DNA of 64,000 nucleotides from Bolinopsis microptera (Eukaryota > Ctenophora > Tentaculata > Lobata > Bolinopsidae). The notes under the pieces are model-generated. The model was not told the DNA's origin, made no database searches, and saw only the letters and a list, made by a program, of their open reading frames with translations. The translations under genes and the position numbers were made by a program. Positions 12,099-26,570 of the stretch are shown here, piece by piece. The stretch's first letter is position 1. Every line of letters starts with the position of its first letter. Where the stretch lies: positions 11,568,169 through 11,632,168 of the forward strand of contig NC_087072.1 in assembly GCF_026151205.1 (NCBI RefSeq), written 5' to 3'.

Positions 12099-12194
12099 TT
12101 ACTTGGCATCTCCACAGCTGGTACAGTTTAGTACCGACAGCCTCTTCATAATAGCCCCACACTTACATTTCCAGGCTTTGTCATAGGTGCTCAT
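12099..12194 (-). pseudogene. RanBP2-type zinc-finger-like exon or gene start
   Basis: A minus-strand ATG at 12194-12192 sits one base after a strong 3' splice site, a pyrimidine-rich tract ending TTTATCAG. It opens a 31-codon frame, MSTYDKAWKCKCGAIMKRLS then VLNCTSCGDAK, and a stop. The spacing W-K-C-x-C-G...C-x-x-C resembles a RanBP2-type zinc ribbon. Reading through the stop in the same frame gives KGESLLKKSGDWKCSHCDCN, a second W-x-C-x-x-C start, before another stop. Either a tandem zinc-finger gene has been broken by nonsense mutations, or an intron begins at the GTAAAA after the first finger. It lies inside the candidate transposon, so it may be an accessory exon of that element. Confidence 0.35.
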
Positions 12195-12914
12195 TCTGAT
12201 AAATGAATGTGATAAGAGAGAGATTTTATGGTTATTGTTATAACTTGGGTTATGCAAAGGTAGGTATGCAAAGGATTTGTGATCATTATTATTGTCAGAT
12301 AGTATTTCTTTCAAGTTGCAGAAAACCGATCTTGATTAGAATGCCAAATTAGGAGAATAACAATGTCACCTTATTATGACTTCTCCTGTACACTAAGCTT
12401 GCCCCTCGGTCGAGCCAGTAAAACAATCGGTGTGTAGTAAATTAAAATATGACTTCAAGAGTGTACGTAATAAATTAGAATGGCCTTGTTAAACAAAAAC
12501 AAGCATAGGCCCATATAAATTAAGATTTCCATTATAATTGTAGAATAATATTTTCAGCTTTGAAAGCCTCTGAAAGTTTAAAATAAAATTGACTAAATTA
12601 GACTTTTAAAAGATTGTCATTACTTACAAATATTACGTAAATATTACATACGTAAAATTAATAAATATTACGTAAAATAAATAAATATTATGTAAAATCT
12701 TCATCAAAGATTCTTACATAATTTTGGTTTTGGTTTTTAAAAAACTATTATGGTACAAAACAAGAACGTATACAATCCAACCAATAATTTAATTCAACTA
12801 CAATTCGAGTACATCAACATACTACATACAGTGTACATGAAGCCCAAAACACAATTTTAAACAACAAATCTATGTATCATAATCTTCACTTTTTATGATC
12901 TAATTTAGCGCAGC

Positions 12915-15417
12915 TCAATTAATGTCTTTAGTTGAGTAGTAGAACTTGCTCACTTCATTAAGGTCGGGGAAGCGCCACGCTCCCTTCTTACGTGGCAGAG
13001 TGCAAGATAAAGGCCCCCCTATAACATCGTGAATTGGAAACATGTAGATATCAGCTGTGCCCTCAGGATAACTTGTCAGTATCAACTCTGATCCGACTCT
13101 GGGTCTTAGGCAGTCAAGCTGTAGATGGGTAACTGGCCCATCCTCTTCAGCCAAGAACCGGTTAGTGGCCCTGCCTATGCTCATCTCTGTCTTCCCTTTA
13201 GTGTGGTAGACAGCAGCAAACCATTTTCCTACAATGACATCTTCCTTCACTGGAGGGGATACGGAACTCCAAAATTCCTGTAGCTGTGTCTCTGGTGACA
13301 TCTTCTCATCATCTGACACGTTTTCAGTAACCGCAGCTGCTGGTACTGTATCTCCCTCTGGATCACCCCAAGACACGTCACTAATACTACCCTCATCACT
13401 TCCTGAAGAACTTGAGTATATCCTAGGTCTTTTCACCGGTGTTGACTTGGGTGTTCTTGATCTCGACATTCTTTTTTTACTTTTGTCCACTGCTGAAAGG
13501 TACATCTCTGGGTCTCCACCTGCCATGAGTTTGCAATTAACCTTGCTGCACTTAGACCTCTTAACAGAATCACATTTGCTGCATTTCTTTAGACCCTTTG
13601 CCTCACAGTTACTTGAGTCGAGGCACTGGCAGGACTCTTCACAGCGTAGAAATATCAACTTTAATTTCTCTCTGCATCTGCACTGTTTCTTGTTCTGTTT
13701 CTTCTGCTGCTTAGCTGCCTCTTCGACCTCCAACTCTGCCTTCTTAGCTGCAATGTTCTGGCCGACCATACTTCCGAACACTCTGGTGATACTTCGGTTC
13801 TTACTCTTTCTGAATCTTACTTTCTCCACTGTGGTCAGTCCTGGTACGTCCTCTAGTGAGACAGGATTTGTGGCCTGAGGAAAGTGGCGTTAGCTGTTCA
13901 GTACATACAATAACTCCATTCATACGAAAAGGGTTAGACAGTTTTATAAAATAAAACTTGAAAAAGAAGATTTTCCTTTGAATTTCTTACTGTATTGTTA
14001 GATCAGTTAAAAAAGTTGTAATGTACATCGTGTAATAACTTACATAGTTCTTAGAAACCTCTAGCTGAGCCTCAAACTTCAGTCTGTAGTAATCACTTGA
14101 GCACTTTCTAACTCCCTGCGGTGACTCCACCTCCCACAACTGCCGCTTCTGACGTTTAGGAGTTGTAGGCTCCTCCTCTTGAACAGGGTTTATTAACTTG
14201 GCTGACTCAAACTTTGCAGTTTGCATAAACTTTATGGTCAGCTTGCTATCCGTGACGCCACATCGTTTGAAGGCTTTTACAACTGTCTCTGCACTTGCCC
14301 AGCTAGGCCAAGCATCACCATGAATAGCTCTCTGTTCACACTTTCATCTATGAAGAGCAAATCTTTCTTGATATCTCTGTAAGCAGTGTGCAAGACAGAG
14401 TTTATTTGATCAAGGGGCTGAAGGACACTTGTTGTATCTGGAGGTGATACGAACATTCGGATCTGCTTGTCCTTACAGAAATTGAGTAGAGCAAGTTCGG
14501 AAAACCGGCTACCATGGCCATCTGTCATCACACACACTGGCCGGACTATCTTGTTTTTAGTGAGGTATTTATTAAACTCTTTAAAGAAGTCGAGGAGGCT
14601 TTTACCTGTCTGGCAGCCATACTCTGTCACAGATATCAGGAGGTTTTCAATCATGTCTACGGCCTCTTTTGGGGCCGTGTTTGAGCGTATCCCTTTTGCT
14701 CCAAATATAACCTGACATGAGATGATTTTCCCGGTCAAGGACACCATGGGATTAATTGTTACGCATTCTCTGTTATCTTTTTTCATCTCCGTACATGCAT
14801 CACCTGTTCCACAATAATGGATGTTGCGTGCAGTGCCATCCACTCCATGGTGGATAAATTGTGGCGTCTCGTCGAAGTTGAATATTCTAGAAGGCTCAAT
14901 TACTCCTGTCCATGACCCAGCCTCGATCTGTATGGGGTCAGTCATAATTCCAACCATAACCAGCTCTTCTGTAAGGTCATCTATGTGTTTCACCGCCATA
15001 CCCTCTGTACAAGCTGTTACCCTATTGACTGAAGTGGCACCCTGCGTCTTTTTACTCAGAATTTTACCATGCTTGATGTCAAAGTTTTCAATGAACGCTC
15101 GTGAAACTTTACCCCTCTCTATCGTTCTTCTGCTAGCAGGTGATAGAGCTATGAACCTCCTTCCCCCTACAACCTTCTTGTTTACTGCATCTCTAACTAG
15201 CAGGATCTTGATTACAAACTGTGAGATACTCTTGCGGTTTAATCCTTGGTATGCTCTGTTTTTGTTGATGATGTACTGCACTAACAGATCATCTTCCTCA
15301 CTCGTTATTACTGTGCAGTGATCTTTAGACTTCGCCGTCACAGGTGTTTTTTGTCTAAAATGTTGTTCACTGTGTTGCAGGACCCTATCAAGGGGAAGTT
15401 TCCGGTCTTCAAAGCAT
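12915..15417 (-). pseudogene. pogo/CENP-B-like DDE transposase with a C-terminal accessory region, one frameshift
   Basis: The frame is open from about 15417, reads through VTAKSKDHCTVIT (15341) and continues as a DDE_1-type transposase. The catalytic acids are visible as FNFDETPQF (first Asp), VMTDGHGSRF (second) and TTSVLQPLDQ (third). At about 14327-14333 an AGAGAG slippage shifts frame; the true continuation reads AIHGDAWPSWASAETVVKAF then KRCGV. Exon 1 ends at 14044 (donor TAT/GTAAGT) and exon 2 starts at 13874 after TTTCCTCAG, keeping phase. Exon 2 (to 12915) encodes about 320 aa: a Cys-rich segment (CRCREKLKLIFLRCEESCQC), a basic NLS-like stretch (SRSRTPKSTPVKRPRIY) and a C-terminal block with VGKWFAAVYHTKGKTEMSIG. 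I do not recognise that block. The N-terminal helix-turn-helix is not clearly present. Confidence 0.82.
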
Positions 15418-15420
15418 TAA

Positions 15421-16800
15421 AACCACGGCAGTGATTGCTAAAATGCAATATGCTATTGCTGCGTCTAGTTGGTCTTTCTTATCTTGTACCCTATCTGTGT
15501 ATACTGTCCAATGCGCTAAACTGCGTGTACAGCTCGCCCTCGCTGACGGTGGAACATTGAAGATTCTTGACCCTGACATCTGATACGTTAAATATGGTTA
15601 GAAATCCAACAATGGCTGGTACATTAGAAAAATGAAATTCAGAAGAACTACAGAAGGGCGGGCATGGGCAGGGATGCGTCGGTATCCGTATATACGTATA
15701 TAGTGTACAGTAATTGGAGTAGGGGCATAACAGGACAGGAAATGGGGTAAAGGGATGAGCATGGGACATACAAATGCCTTTTCTTCTTCAGGTTTTTCAG
15801 CATTAAAAAAGTGCAGCTCTGATATCAAAACATTTTAAAAACATTTCAAAACTCAACGAAATAAAGCTTCTATTTTGTGAAAGCAGAGAGTAATAACAAC
15901 TCCTAAAACATGTCAAACGTTAACTAAACACTTAAAAGTGATCTATCCAGGCATAGAACATATCAAATATAACCAAATACTGTGTTCAAGTATGAAAACA
16001 AAAAATGATTTTTACGCCTCACAAAATGACAATTTTTCAATTTTTTCAAAGTATAAAAAATGTTCCTTTTTTAATATATTCTGGTAAAAACAGAACTGGT
16101 ATAATATAAACAACATATATATCTAACAGTAAGACACGTGAAAGAATAATGAAACTTTTTCCCAAATCGGATTTGGAGTGATACCGTTTTGGGTTGTCAT
16201 TTTGTAAGGCACTACCTCACACGAAGTTGCCCAACTTTTTTTAACCATCCTTTTTCCTGTAAAAGCTATTCTAATCTCCAATCTATTATATTTATCTAAC
16301 TGTCCTAGGTGAAATCAAATTTCTATAGGCTGCTGTTAAAAAATGACAGCCGTGACGAAATTGTCATTTTGTAACAGCTCAGTTCCACGGCTCAGTTTTG
16401 CGACAAGATTTGACACAAAACTCCGCGAAAAGAGTTTTGAAAGGCAAAACTCCGTGAAGCCAGTTTTGTTTACAATGTACGTTCCCACGCTTGGTATTAT
16501 TGCACGCAGATTTGCGCGCGCACGTGGGCGCATCATAATGAAATTATAATGAAATTAAAACTGCTTTCACGGAGTTTTGGGTCATATCAAAAATATTTCT
16601 CCGTGCGGAGAAATATTTTTGAATTTCATTTCCGGTCGCAAAAATGTGAGAAAAAATGTGAGCAAATCTGGTTGCAAAACTATCTGGATAATAAAACATG
16701 AACAAAACTCATTTTTGTGCATTTCAGAGCCATCTCCTTTTTCGTGTCATTTTGTAAGGCCGATACCCGTACTATAATAAGAATAAAAATAATTTAAAGA
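15421..16800. other. Right flank of the candidate transposon, non-coding
   Basis: No gene is supported. It contains the right-hand copies of the CACAAAATGAC motif and a palindrome at 16329-16380 whose arms carry TGTCATTTT. Short ORFs at 16343-16777 read through these repeats and are not credible. Confidence 0.5.
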
Positions 16801-16810
16801 AGCTTCAAAC

Positions 16811-16837
16811 TGCTGCCGCTGAGCTAAAGCAGTAGAG
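16811..16837 (-). repeat. tRNA-like A-box fragment, SINE-like copy 1
   Basis: On the minus strand the sequence TTTAGCTCAGCGGCAGCA has the form of a tRNA A box. The 27-bp block 16811-16837 is identical to 55571-55597. No matching B box or cloverleaf is seen, so this is likely a tRNA-derived SINE remnant and not a tRNA gene. Confidence 0.45.
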
Positions 16838-16849
16838 TACTCATACGTT

Positions 16850-17490
16850 GTTCCTTAAACCACTGCACTGGTTCAAGGAATTTGAACCAATGGTTCTAAA
16901 AATATCTGTGTAAATTTTTTTCAAATGAAAGTTCATGTTGGCATTTATTTGATAGTTTGGATAGTCGGATCAAGCTAAATTTGATTGAAATTTAGTTTGG
17001 ATGGCCGAGATACGAAGCATAACGAGATTATTCATTACGTGTGACCAGATGATTGGCTTACCTAATCATGTGATAAGGTCACCCCGTTAACTACCCCGTT
17101 AAACAGTTAAACTTTATGGGAATCGTTCAGGCTGCCCAATTAAGGTGTCGTGTCACGGTGTCACATAATCACCCAGTCAATTTTGCTAACGAGATACACA
17201 AAATGCTTGATAACTTCGTCATTTCTAATTTGTTTTACATCATTTTTTCAGATCAGATGCAGCATTTGATAATTTACCGTCTCTGAAAAAATTAGGCGTC
17301 CATTCCAGTATGTTCAGAAAGAATGATATAGGTGTTTCAATATTGAATGGGCGTGGTCTAAAATATTCGAATTTAAAAATTTTGGCGACGGATTCCTCGA
17401 AAAAGTAGGTACAGTATGCCATCTGCAAAGCAACAACTCTCAAATATAAAACACGGCAGAGGTATAAGACCCAACGTATGGGTACTGACT
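16850..17490. repeat. Dispersed MITE-like repeat, copy 1
   Basis: This region shares long stretches with 36262-36735 (for example GAGATACGAAGCATAA / GAGATACGGAGCATAA, CACAAAATGCTTGATAACTT and TTTTTTCAGATCAGATGCA). Its edges are shared with the intronic element at 22475-22785 (CGTATGGGTACTGACTTTTG near the right edge). It is a decayed DNA-type repeat without coding capacity. Confidence 0.7.
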
Positions 17491-17559
17491 TTTGGCCCAC
17501 GGTGTATTTTTAAAATTTCAATTGAGAATGAGGTATTATTATATAACTTTATTATTATA

Positions 17560-18010
17560 AAACTTTATTCAAATCACTGCGAAGAACATGGCCGAGCATC
17601 CTCCATCGTGCACATGCAACACGCTCACTGAGTGGAACCACTTCACATCTCTTGTAAAGTGTGTAATTTCTGATTATATTAGGTTCAGTCATTCTAATGA
17701 AGTAATGATTTGCCTCAGATGTTTCCTGTGGCAAATGTCCAGTTAAGTCAATAGCTGCTTCGATGCAGCACAGCAGGCTCTACAGACTACAATTGTACAT
17801 TAAGACTGTGACCACTGCACCTGGGCTTCGTAGATAAGTCTGGTCTTAAGGCTAGGGGTATGCGTTGTTCCCAAACTTTCTTGTAGTTTTAGAAAGCAAG
17901 ATTTGCCAGAATGCAGCGTCTTTTTATGTCCTCATTGGCGCTGCACAATTTGGAGCCAAGTGAGATAGATGATCTCCAGGGCTTTCCTTTGTCATCAACT
18001 TTGTTCTTAT
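17560..18010 (-). pseudogene. LINE polymerase fragment, RTE-like clade
   Basis: Minus-strand pieces of the same clade as 2007-3262. Upstream part: SLGSKLCSANEDIKRRCILA, NLAF, KVWEQRI, then stops and frameshifts. Downstream part: MTEPNIIRNYTLYKRCEVVP, LSERVACARWRMLGHVLRSD, ending NKVL and a stop at about 17560. It is 5'-truncated and heavily mutated. Confidence 0.72.
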
Positions 18011-18562
18011 CAGCCAGTGTTTCAATTCGATTTTGAAAATCTTGGACCTTCTTTTGTCGATTTTTAGAGGTCCAAGATTTTCAAAATCAAATTAAAAATC
18101 TGTAAAGGCCTATCTCAAAATTATGGCCCTAGAGTTCTCTTCTAACTGATCCTAAGAACATATCCTGAAAGTTTGAGGGTAATTGCTCAATAAATGTGGG
18201 AGAAGATAGATTTTTAGACTTGATTTTCAAAATGTGCGATTGAAAATCGCTCGCGCAATACAATTACACATAACTATAAGCGCTGACCTCTGACCGGCAA
18301 TAATTTCGGCTAGGAACAATATTTTTCCATTGATTTCGTCATAAAATACAGATAAAAGTTCAAGCACCCAAATAATTCTGACACCCTGCTGTAGCAGTCA
18401 AAGATAAAAAGTCAAAAAGCAAATGGGCATTATATATTTATGAATTGTTTTACATCTTTTTATTCTGTAAAATGTGCTAAAAATTAAATTTCTTGTTTCA
18501 TTGAAATTAGACAATCAGCTTTGTTAAGTTTTTCAACGACGATTTGGTGCCCCCATAAGATG

Positions 18563-18785
18563 CCCCCCCCCCCCCCCCTCCACTGCTGATACCACTTAAG
18601 ACAGGCATCTACTATAATAGCCCCCCTCCACTGCTGATACCACTTAAAACAGGCGTCTACTAGCCCCCCCCCTCCTCCACTGCTGATACCACTTAAGACA
18701 GGCGTCTACTAGCCCCCCCCCCCCCCCCTCAACTGCTGATACCACTTAAGACAGGCGTCTACTAGCCCCCCCCCCCTCTACTAGC
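18563..18785. repeat. C-rich minisatellite, about 4.5 copies of roughly 50 bp
   Basis: Units of poly-C of variable length followed by TCCACTGCTGATACCACTTA and AGACAGGCGTCTACTAG. Copy length varies mainly in the C run, which reaches 17. Confidence 0.88.
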
Positions 18786-18951
18786 CCATAGTACCTCCTG
18801 GGAGAGGTCTGCTTGTTTCATGTACACACTACACAGGTTGTTCCCTTGTAAGAAAGCAGACTTAATGTCTATGCTTACACAATCCAGTTCTTTCTGGCAA
18901 TGATGGCAAGGAGCAAACGAAGACTATCTGTGCAACAAGTAGGGGAGTCAC

Positions 18952-19260
18952 TTATGATGGACGATGTATCCCCAAGAAAACCCCAAGCAACAAGTCTAGC
19001 TTTTTTATGAATACGATATGGCATTGAGAGTGAAATGTATTGAGACTTTTTCCTCCATAAACGGATTCCAGGCCATTTTTTGGCTTCCGTTTAGGTGCTG
19101 TTTTATGAAGCCCCCAAGAAAGTTGCCTGTCGATAACTACTCCAAGAAACTTTGTTGCTTTGGTTTGTTTTATCAATATGGAGCTGAAGCTGGTGATTCT
19201 GCCGGTTTACTAGGTCCGAGGTGTACTGTATACAGAACATGTTGATGTGCCACACATTTG
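18952..19260 (-). pseudogene. Small LINE reverse-transcriptase fragment
   Basis: The minus-strand sequence KATKFLGVVIDRQLSWGLH is the conserved motif-E region of CR1/Jockey-type reverse transcriptases. About 30 residues around it are readable before the similarity is lost. It is an isolated relic. Confidence 0.65.
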
Positions 19261-19646
19261 AAAATTAGCTGTGTTACAGTTGAGCTGTATAGATAGCCAC
19301 AATGATTCTCAACAAGATGCACACTATGACGTACCGACCACACCTACAAACACAAAGTGTTGCGAAATCTTCTAAATGCTCCTGAATACCTGCTTGCGTC
19401 CAACAAACCTTATAAAACAGGTAAACCTAAGCTTGTTTTTTTTCTGCGACCCCTCTACATTATGCTGTAACATAAAATCAACAATTTTAGTCATGTCGGG
19501 GATGTAATGTCAGTGAACAGGTAGAGCTCACCTCATCTGACTGTAAAGAACCAAATAGGTCTTCATAAACCTTCTAGTTTATACACAGGTCAGTTGATTA
19601 TTATTAGCTATTATTTAAACCACTTGCTATTGAGAGTTATCTTGAC

Positions 19647-19799
19647 ACTAACCTCACGAGGCCACTAACCTCACGAGGCCACTAACCTCACGAGGCCACT
19701 AACCTCACGAGGCCACTAACCTCACGAGGCCACTAACCTCACGAGGCCACTGACCTCACGAGGCCACTAACCTCACGAGGCCACTAACCTCACGAGGCC
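19647..19799. repeat. 17-bp tandem repeat, nine copies, just upstream of Rab5
   Basis: Nine contiguous copies of ACTAACCTCACGAGGCC. Only the seventh differs, at one position (ACTGACC...). Each unit contains CCTCACGAGG, a short interrupted palindrome. The array ends 133 bp before the Rab5 start codon. The near-identity of the copies implies recent expansion. Confidence 0.95.
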
Positions 19800-19920
19800 A
19801 CTGCGAGACGAACTCAGTAAGTAGAGGCATGGTAAAGATTTTGTGAATTTGACTGAACAGTGCAAGTGTACACTATTTTTTCATATGATTTCACTATTAT
19901 TCACTATTATTTCACTGAAC

Positions 19921-19932
19921 TTTTCCTCAGTT
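19921..19932 (+). other. 3' splice site 2 nt before the Rab5 start codon
   Basis: TTTTCCTCAG followed directly by TTATG is a good acceptor. It implies either a 5' UTR intron or spliced-leader trans-splicing. No upstream 5' UTR exon can be identified from sequence alone. Confidence 0.55.
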
Positions 19933-23941
<4,009 letters not shown>

Positions 23942-23997
23942 ACCCCTCAAAATATTTTGTGTGATGTAAAATAATTTTGTAGGAATTGTCTTGTTAC

Positions 23998-24003
23998 ATT
24001 AAA
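23998..24003 (+). terminator. Putative Rab5 polyadenylation signal
   Basis: ATTAAA lies 57 nt after the Rab5 stop codon. It is a common variant signal. No canonical AATAAA is closer. Confidence 0.5.
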
Positions 24004-24111
24004 GGAGCTGGAACTTTATGCTTGTTTAGAATTCGTCATATTTTTACATTGATAAAGCAGCTGAATTATGATTACTGGACTAACAATGTGAGATATTTGG
24101 TAAATCAGTGG

Positions 24112-24231
24112 AGTAGTACTAGTAGCTAGTATACTTTCAGTATCATGTGTTACCTAGTAGTACTAGTAACTAGTATACTTTCAGTATCATGTGTTACCTA
24201 GTAGTATAAGTAACTAGTATACTTTCAGTAA
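24112..24231. repeat. 44-bp tandem repeat, about 2.7 copies
   Basis: Copies start at 24112, 24156 and 24200 with AGTAGTACTAGTAGCTAGTA, followed by TACTTTCAGTATCATGTGTT. The unit is rich in CTAGTA palindromes. It lies in the 3' flank of Rab5. Confidence 0.9.
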
Positions 24232-25090
24232 TATCCTTCTATTTAAAGTATAAGCTTACTGATTGCCAGGTTTCGTGTGTCTGCTACAGCTGTTAGACAC
24301 ATGGAATTGTTAGACACATGGAATTTGGCGAGCAATGTGAACAAAGTAAAGAAATAAGTAATAGTTCTCTTTCCTCCTATTACTCTCACTGTCTGTAATG
24401 TCCTGTGCATGTGTTTTGTGTCGAAGAAAATTAAAATTTAGAATTTTATATGGTTTTGTACAAGGTATACAACGATATCTTTTTTCTTTTAATCGAAAAT
24501 TTAGATATATTTACTCCGCTATATGATATGCCTTCTTAGTTCAACTTAATTTTGTTTAACTCAATTGTAAGCTGGATCTTTTAAGTAACGGACATATTCA
24601 ACTTACTGGTAACGAACAGCCATCTTAATTCTTTAATAGAAAGGATTAATTTTGTAGATTTAGTCCAGGAAATGTTGCTCTATATTTTGTGCAGGAGTTT
24701 GCGAAACTGTTAAAACGATCAATATACTAATAATAATATAACATGTTATAGCCTAATTTTACAACTTTTCAAGTGATGGATGATTTTGTTATTAATTACC
24801 CTGGCGTGTTTCTTGTCAATATCATAATATATATATATATATAATATATAATATCATATCGTCTGATAACTTTAAGACTTTCAGAATAGGTTATAATACC
24901 TCCATTTCGAAAATAGACACTAAAAATGATCGTAATTTTCAGTGCTAGAAGGCAATATAAACATTTTCTGGGCGGCGTCAACATCGAACATGTCATTCCG
25001 CCATATATCTTCAATCGATTTATGAACACCAAATACTGAGGTCCCCAGGTAATATAAAAATAATCTGGAAGGATAACCTAATATTACGCG
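24232..25090. other. Gene-free Rab5 3' flank
   Basis: AT-rich DNA without supportable coding sequence. ATTACCCTGG near 24797 and GAGGTCCCCAGGTAAT near 25037 look like ends of a member of the TTACCTGGGG MITE family. Confidence 0.45.
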
Positions 25091-25160
25091 ACATTACATG
25101 ATGTTACCTAGGTAACACATGATGGTACCTAGGTTACACATGATGTTACCTAGGTAAAAA
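25090..25160. repeat. Short tandem repeat containing TTACCTAGGTAA palindromes
   Basis: Three copies of a unit of about 26 bp built on ACATGATGTTACCTAGGTAA. Each copy contains the 12-bp palindrome TTACCTAGGTAA or a one-base variant. Confidence 0.8.
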
Positions 25161-25210
25161 AGCTGGTGACACACATGCGCTTCCGTAGAGGGGGTAAAAA
25201 TTGGCGCTTA

Positions 25211-25732
25211 CTAATTCGCTCGCCCAAAAATTTCACGTGACTTTGGTTTTTATGGTTTTGAAGCCGTACAAAACGGTTTTAAACCCTAAGGCTAATCCCA
25301 ACCCTTACCATAACCCCGAAGCTATCCATAACCCGAGCCACAACCCTAACCCGAGCCCTAAACAATCGAATTCATGTTTTAGTAATAGTAGCCTGTCACG
25401 TGACCAAAACGGTTGTTTGCCCATAACTCTCCAGGAAAGCATTTTTACCCTACGTCATGGGGGTGATTCGGAATCAGCGTCCAAAAATACACCGATTTAG
25501 ATCAATTTTATAGCTTACTGGGCCTTACCTGGGGACCCCAGGCTATTATGTTCATTAGGCGGAATGACAGGCTGAGCGCGGCTCAGTAAACTGGGCCGCG
25601 CTCAGCCGGTCATTACGCCGAATCTCTATTCGTTTGTAAACATGATAGCCTGAGGTCCCCAGGTAATTTCATAGCCAAACTCCAAAGGGCCTTTTCACAA
25701 GAATTTTCTTAAAATTTGGGCAAGCGATTTAG
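25211..25732. mobile_element. Tc1/mariner-type MITE, copy 1, containing a nested insertion
   Basis: The terminal inverted repeats are CTAATTCGCTCGCCCAAA and TTTGGGCAAGCGATTTAG, flanked by TA on both sides (25209-25210 and 25733-25734). The interior matches copy 2 (26571-26892) in inverted orientation. It is split by the palindromic element at 25525-25666, which is absent from copy 2. A 99-codon ORF starting at 25201 lies within the repeat and is not a gene. Confidence 0.85.
25525..25666. mobile_element. Head-to-head pair of TTACCTGGGG mini-elements, nested
   Basis: A 142-bp near-perfect inverted repeat. TTACCTGGGGACCCCAGGCT ... GCGCGGCTCAGTAA is followed by its inverse, ending CCTGAGGTCCCCAGGTAA. 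Each half corresponds to the 71-bp element at 27551-27621. It lies inside the mariner-type MITE at 25211-25732. Confidence 0.85.
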
Positions 25733-25758
25733 TAGAAGCGGTAAAACTAAAAATTGCT

Positions 25759-25838
25759 TACTGGGCCGCGCTCAGCCTGTCATTCCGCCTAATCTCTATT
25801 CCTGTTAATGAACATAATAGCCTGGGGTCCCCAGGTAA
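25759..25838. mobile_element. Single TTACCTGGGG mini-element, inverted
   Basis: TACTGGGCCGCGCTCAGCCT ... GCCTGGGGTCCCCAGGTAA is one unit in the opposite sense to 27551-27621. It lies 27 bp beyond the copy 1 mariner-type MITE. Confidence 0.8.
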
Positions 25839-26570
25839 AAAATTGCTAAAATATTTTTGAAGAAGATATGTTTGCTTTATTTTGCAGATGCACAGAGAAT
25901 TTGTTAATGTTAACATTCTGCACTTGGAATGGCAGCACTGTTTCCAACAATTCAGGTGTGACTGCCATATAGTCAACTACGCTGGCACCATTGTATAGTT
26001 GACAGGTTGAGGTATATATTCCCAAAGATTTCTCCCAGTGTATTACTGACATGAACAATGAACATGTAATTAGGTCCGTCCGACCTAATTACATGTTCAT
26101 GTCAGTAAAAATTCGAACTTATTCATTTTTTTAAACAGATAATTTTTAACTCGATTTTTCATACAGCAACTAAGAAAAGCAGTTGTTAGGCATTAAAAAT
26201 GTTAAATGCTGTGCAGCTGAGTATTGTCGGAAGATATCCCGGTTTTGAATTCTATATTATCGAGATGGTTGGTGTGGTAGAAGGTATCGTCGTTGACATG
26301 AACCACCGAAGGTAGCCTACGCCAAGTAAAGTGGTGGGGCTAGAGATAAAGCTCAAGTTGTACTTCAGGCATTCTAGTATCTCTGGTATAGTAGAGCAGT
26401 TGATAATGATATCGTTTATTACCCGGTACAACTACGAGTTGGATAAACAACCAGTTGTAAGAGATCTAGAGATAGATTAATAATTGAGGTGGAGGTAGAT
26501 TAATAATTAATAGTAATTTGACCAAAACCTTGTAGCTGGGCCGAGACGCGCATCAAATAATTCGTTCCTA

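Larger units (their letters stand above)
10801..16760 (-). mobile_element. Candidate autonomous DDE transposon of about 6 kb with oriented subterminal motifs
   Basis: The motif GCCTCACAAAATGAC (or GCCTTACAAAATGAC) occurs at 10822-10836, 10962-10976 and 10985-10999, with a partial copy at 10801-10813, all in one orientation on the left. On the right it occurs inverted (GTCATTTTGTAAGGC) at 16196-16210 and 16746-16760, with a partial copy at 16363-16374 and one same-sense copy at 16016-16030. These clusters bracket the transposase gene at 12915-15417. The placement suggests transposase-binding subterminal repeats. I could not fix exact termini or a target-site duplication, so the ends are approximate. 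Between 11260 and 11350 there is a short tandem duplication (AGTGGTAGTTTTATA). Confidence 0.5.

Noticed and set aside
13234-13878. A 214-codon plus-strand ORF.
   Set aside because: It is the antisense shadow of exon 2 of the transposase. Its Ser/Leu/Phe-rich content is typical of an antisense frame.
14467-15321. Plus-strand ORFs of 82 and 166 codons.
   Set aside because: They are antisense to the DDE transposase, which has clear catalytic motifs on the minus strand.
16811-16837. A tRNA gene on the minus strand.
   Set aside because: There is an A-box-like sequence only; no B box at the right distance and no closable acceptor stem. The same holds for 55571-55597, and 58283-58295 has a B box without an A box.
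25201-25500. A 99-codon ORF rich in NPNP repeats.
   Set aside because: It lies wholly inside a TA-flanked MITE, and the NPNP texture comes from AACCCTAACCC-like DNA.
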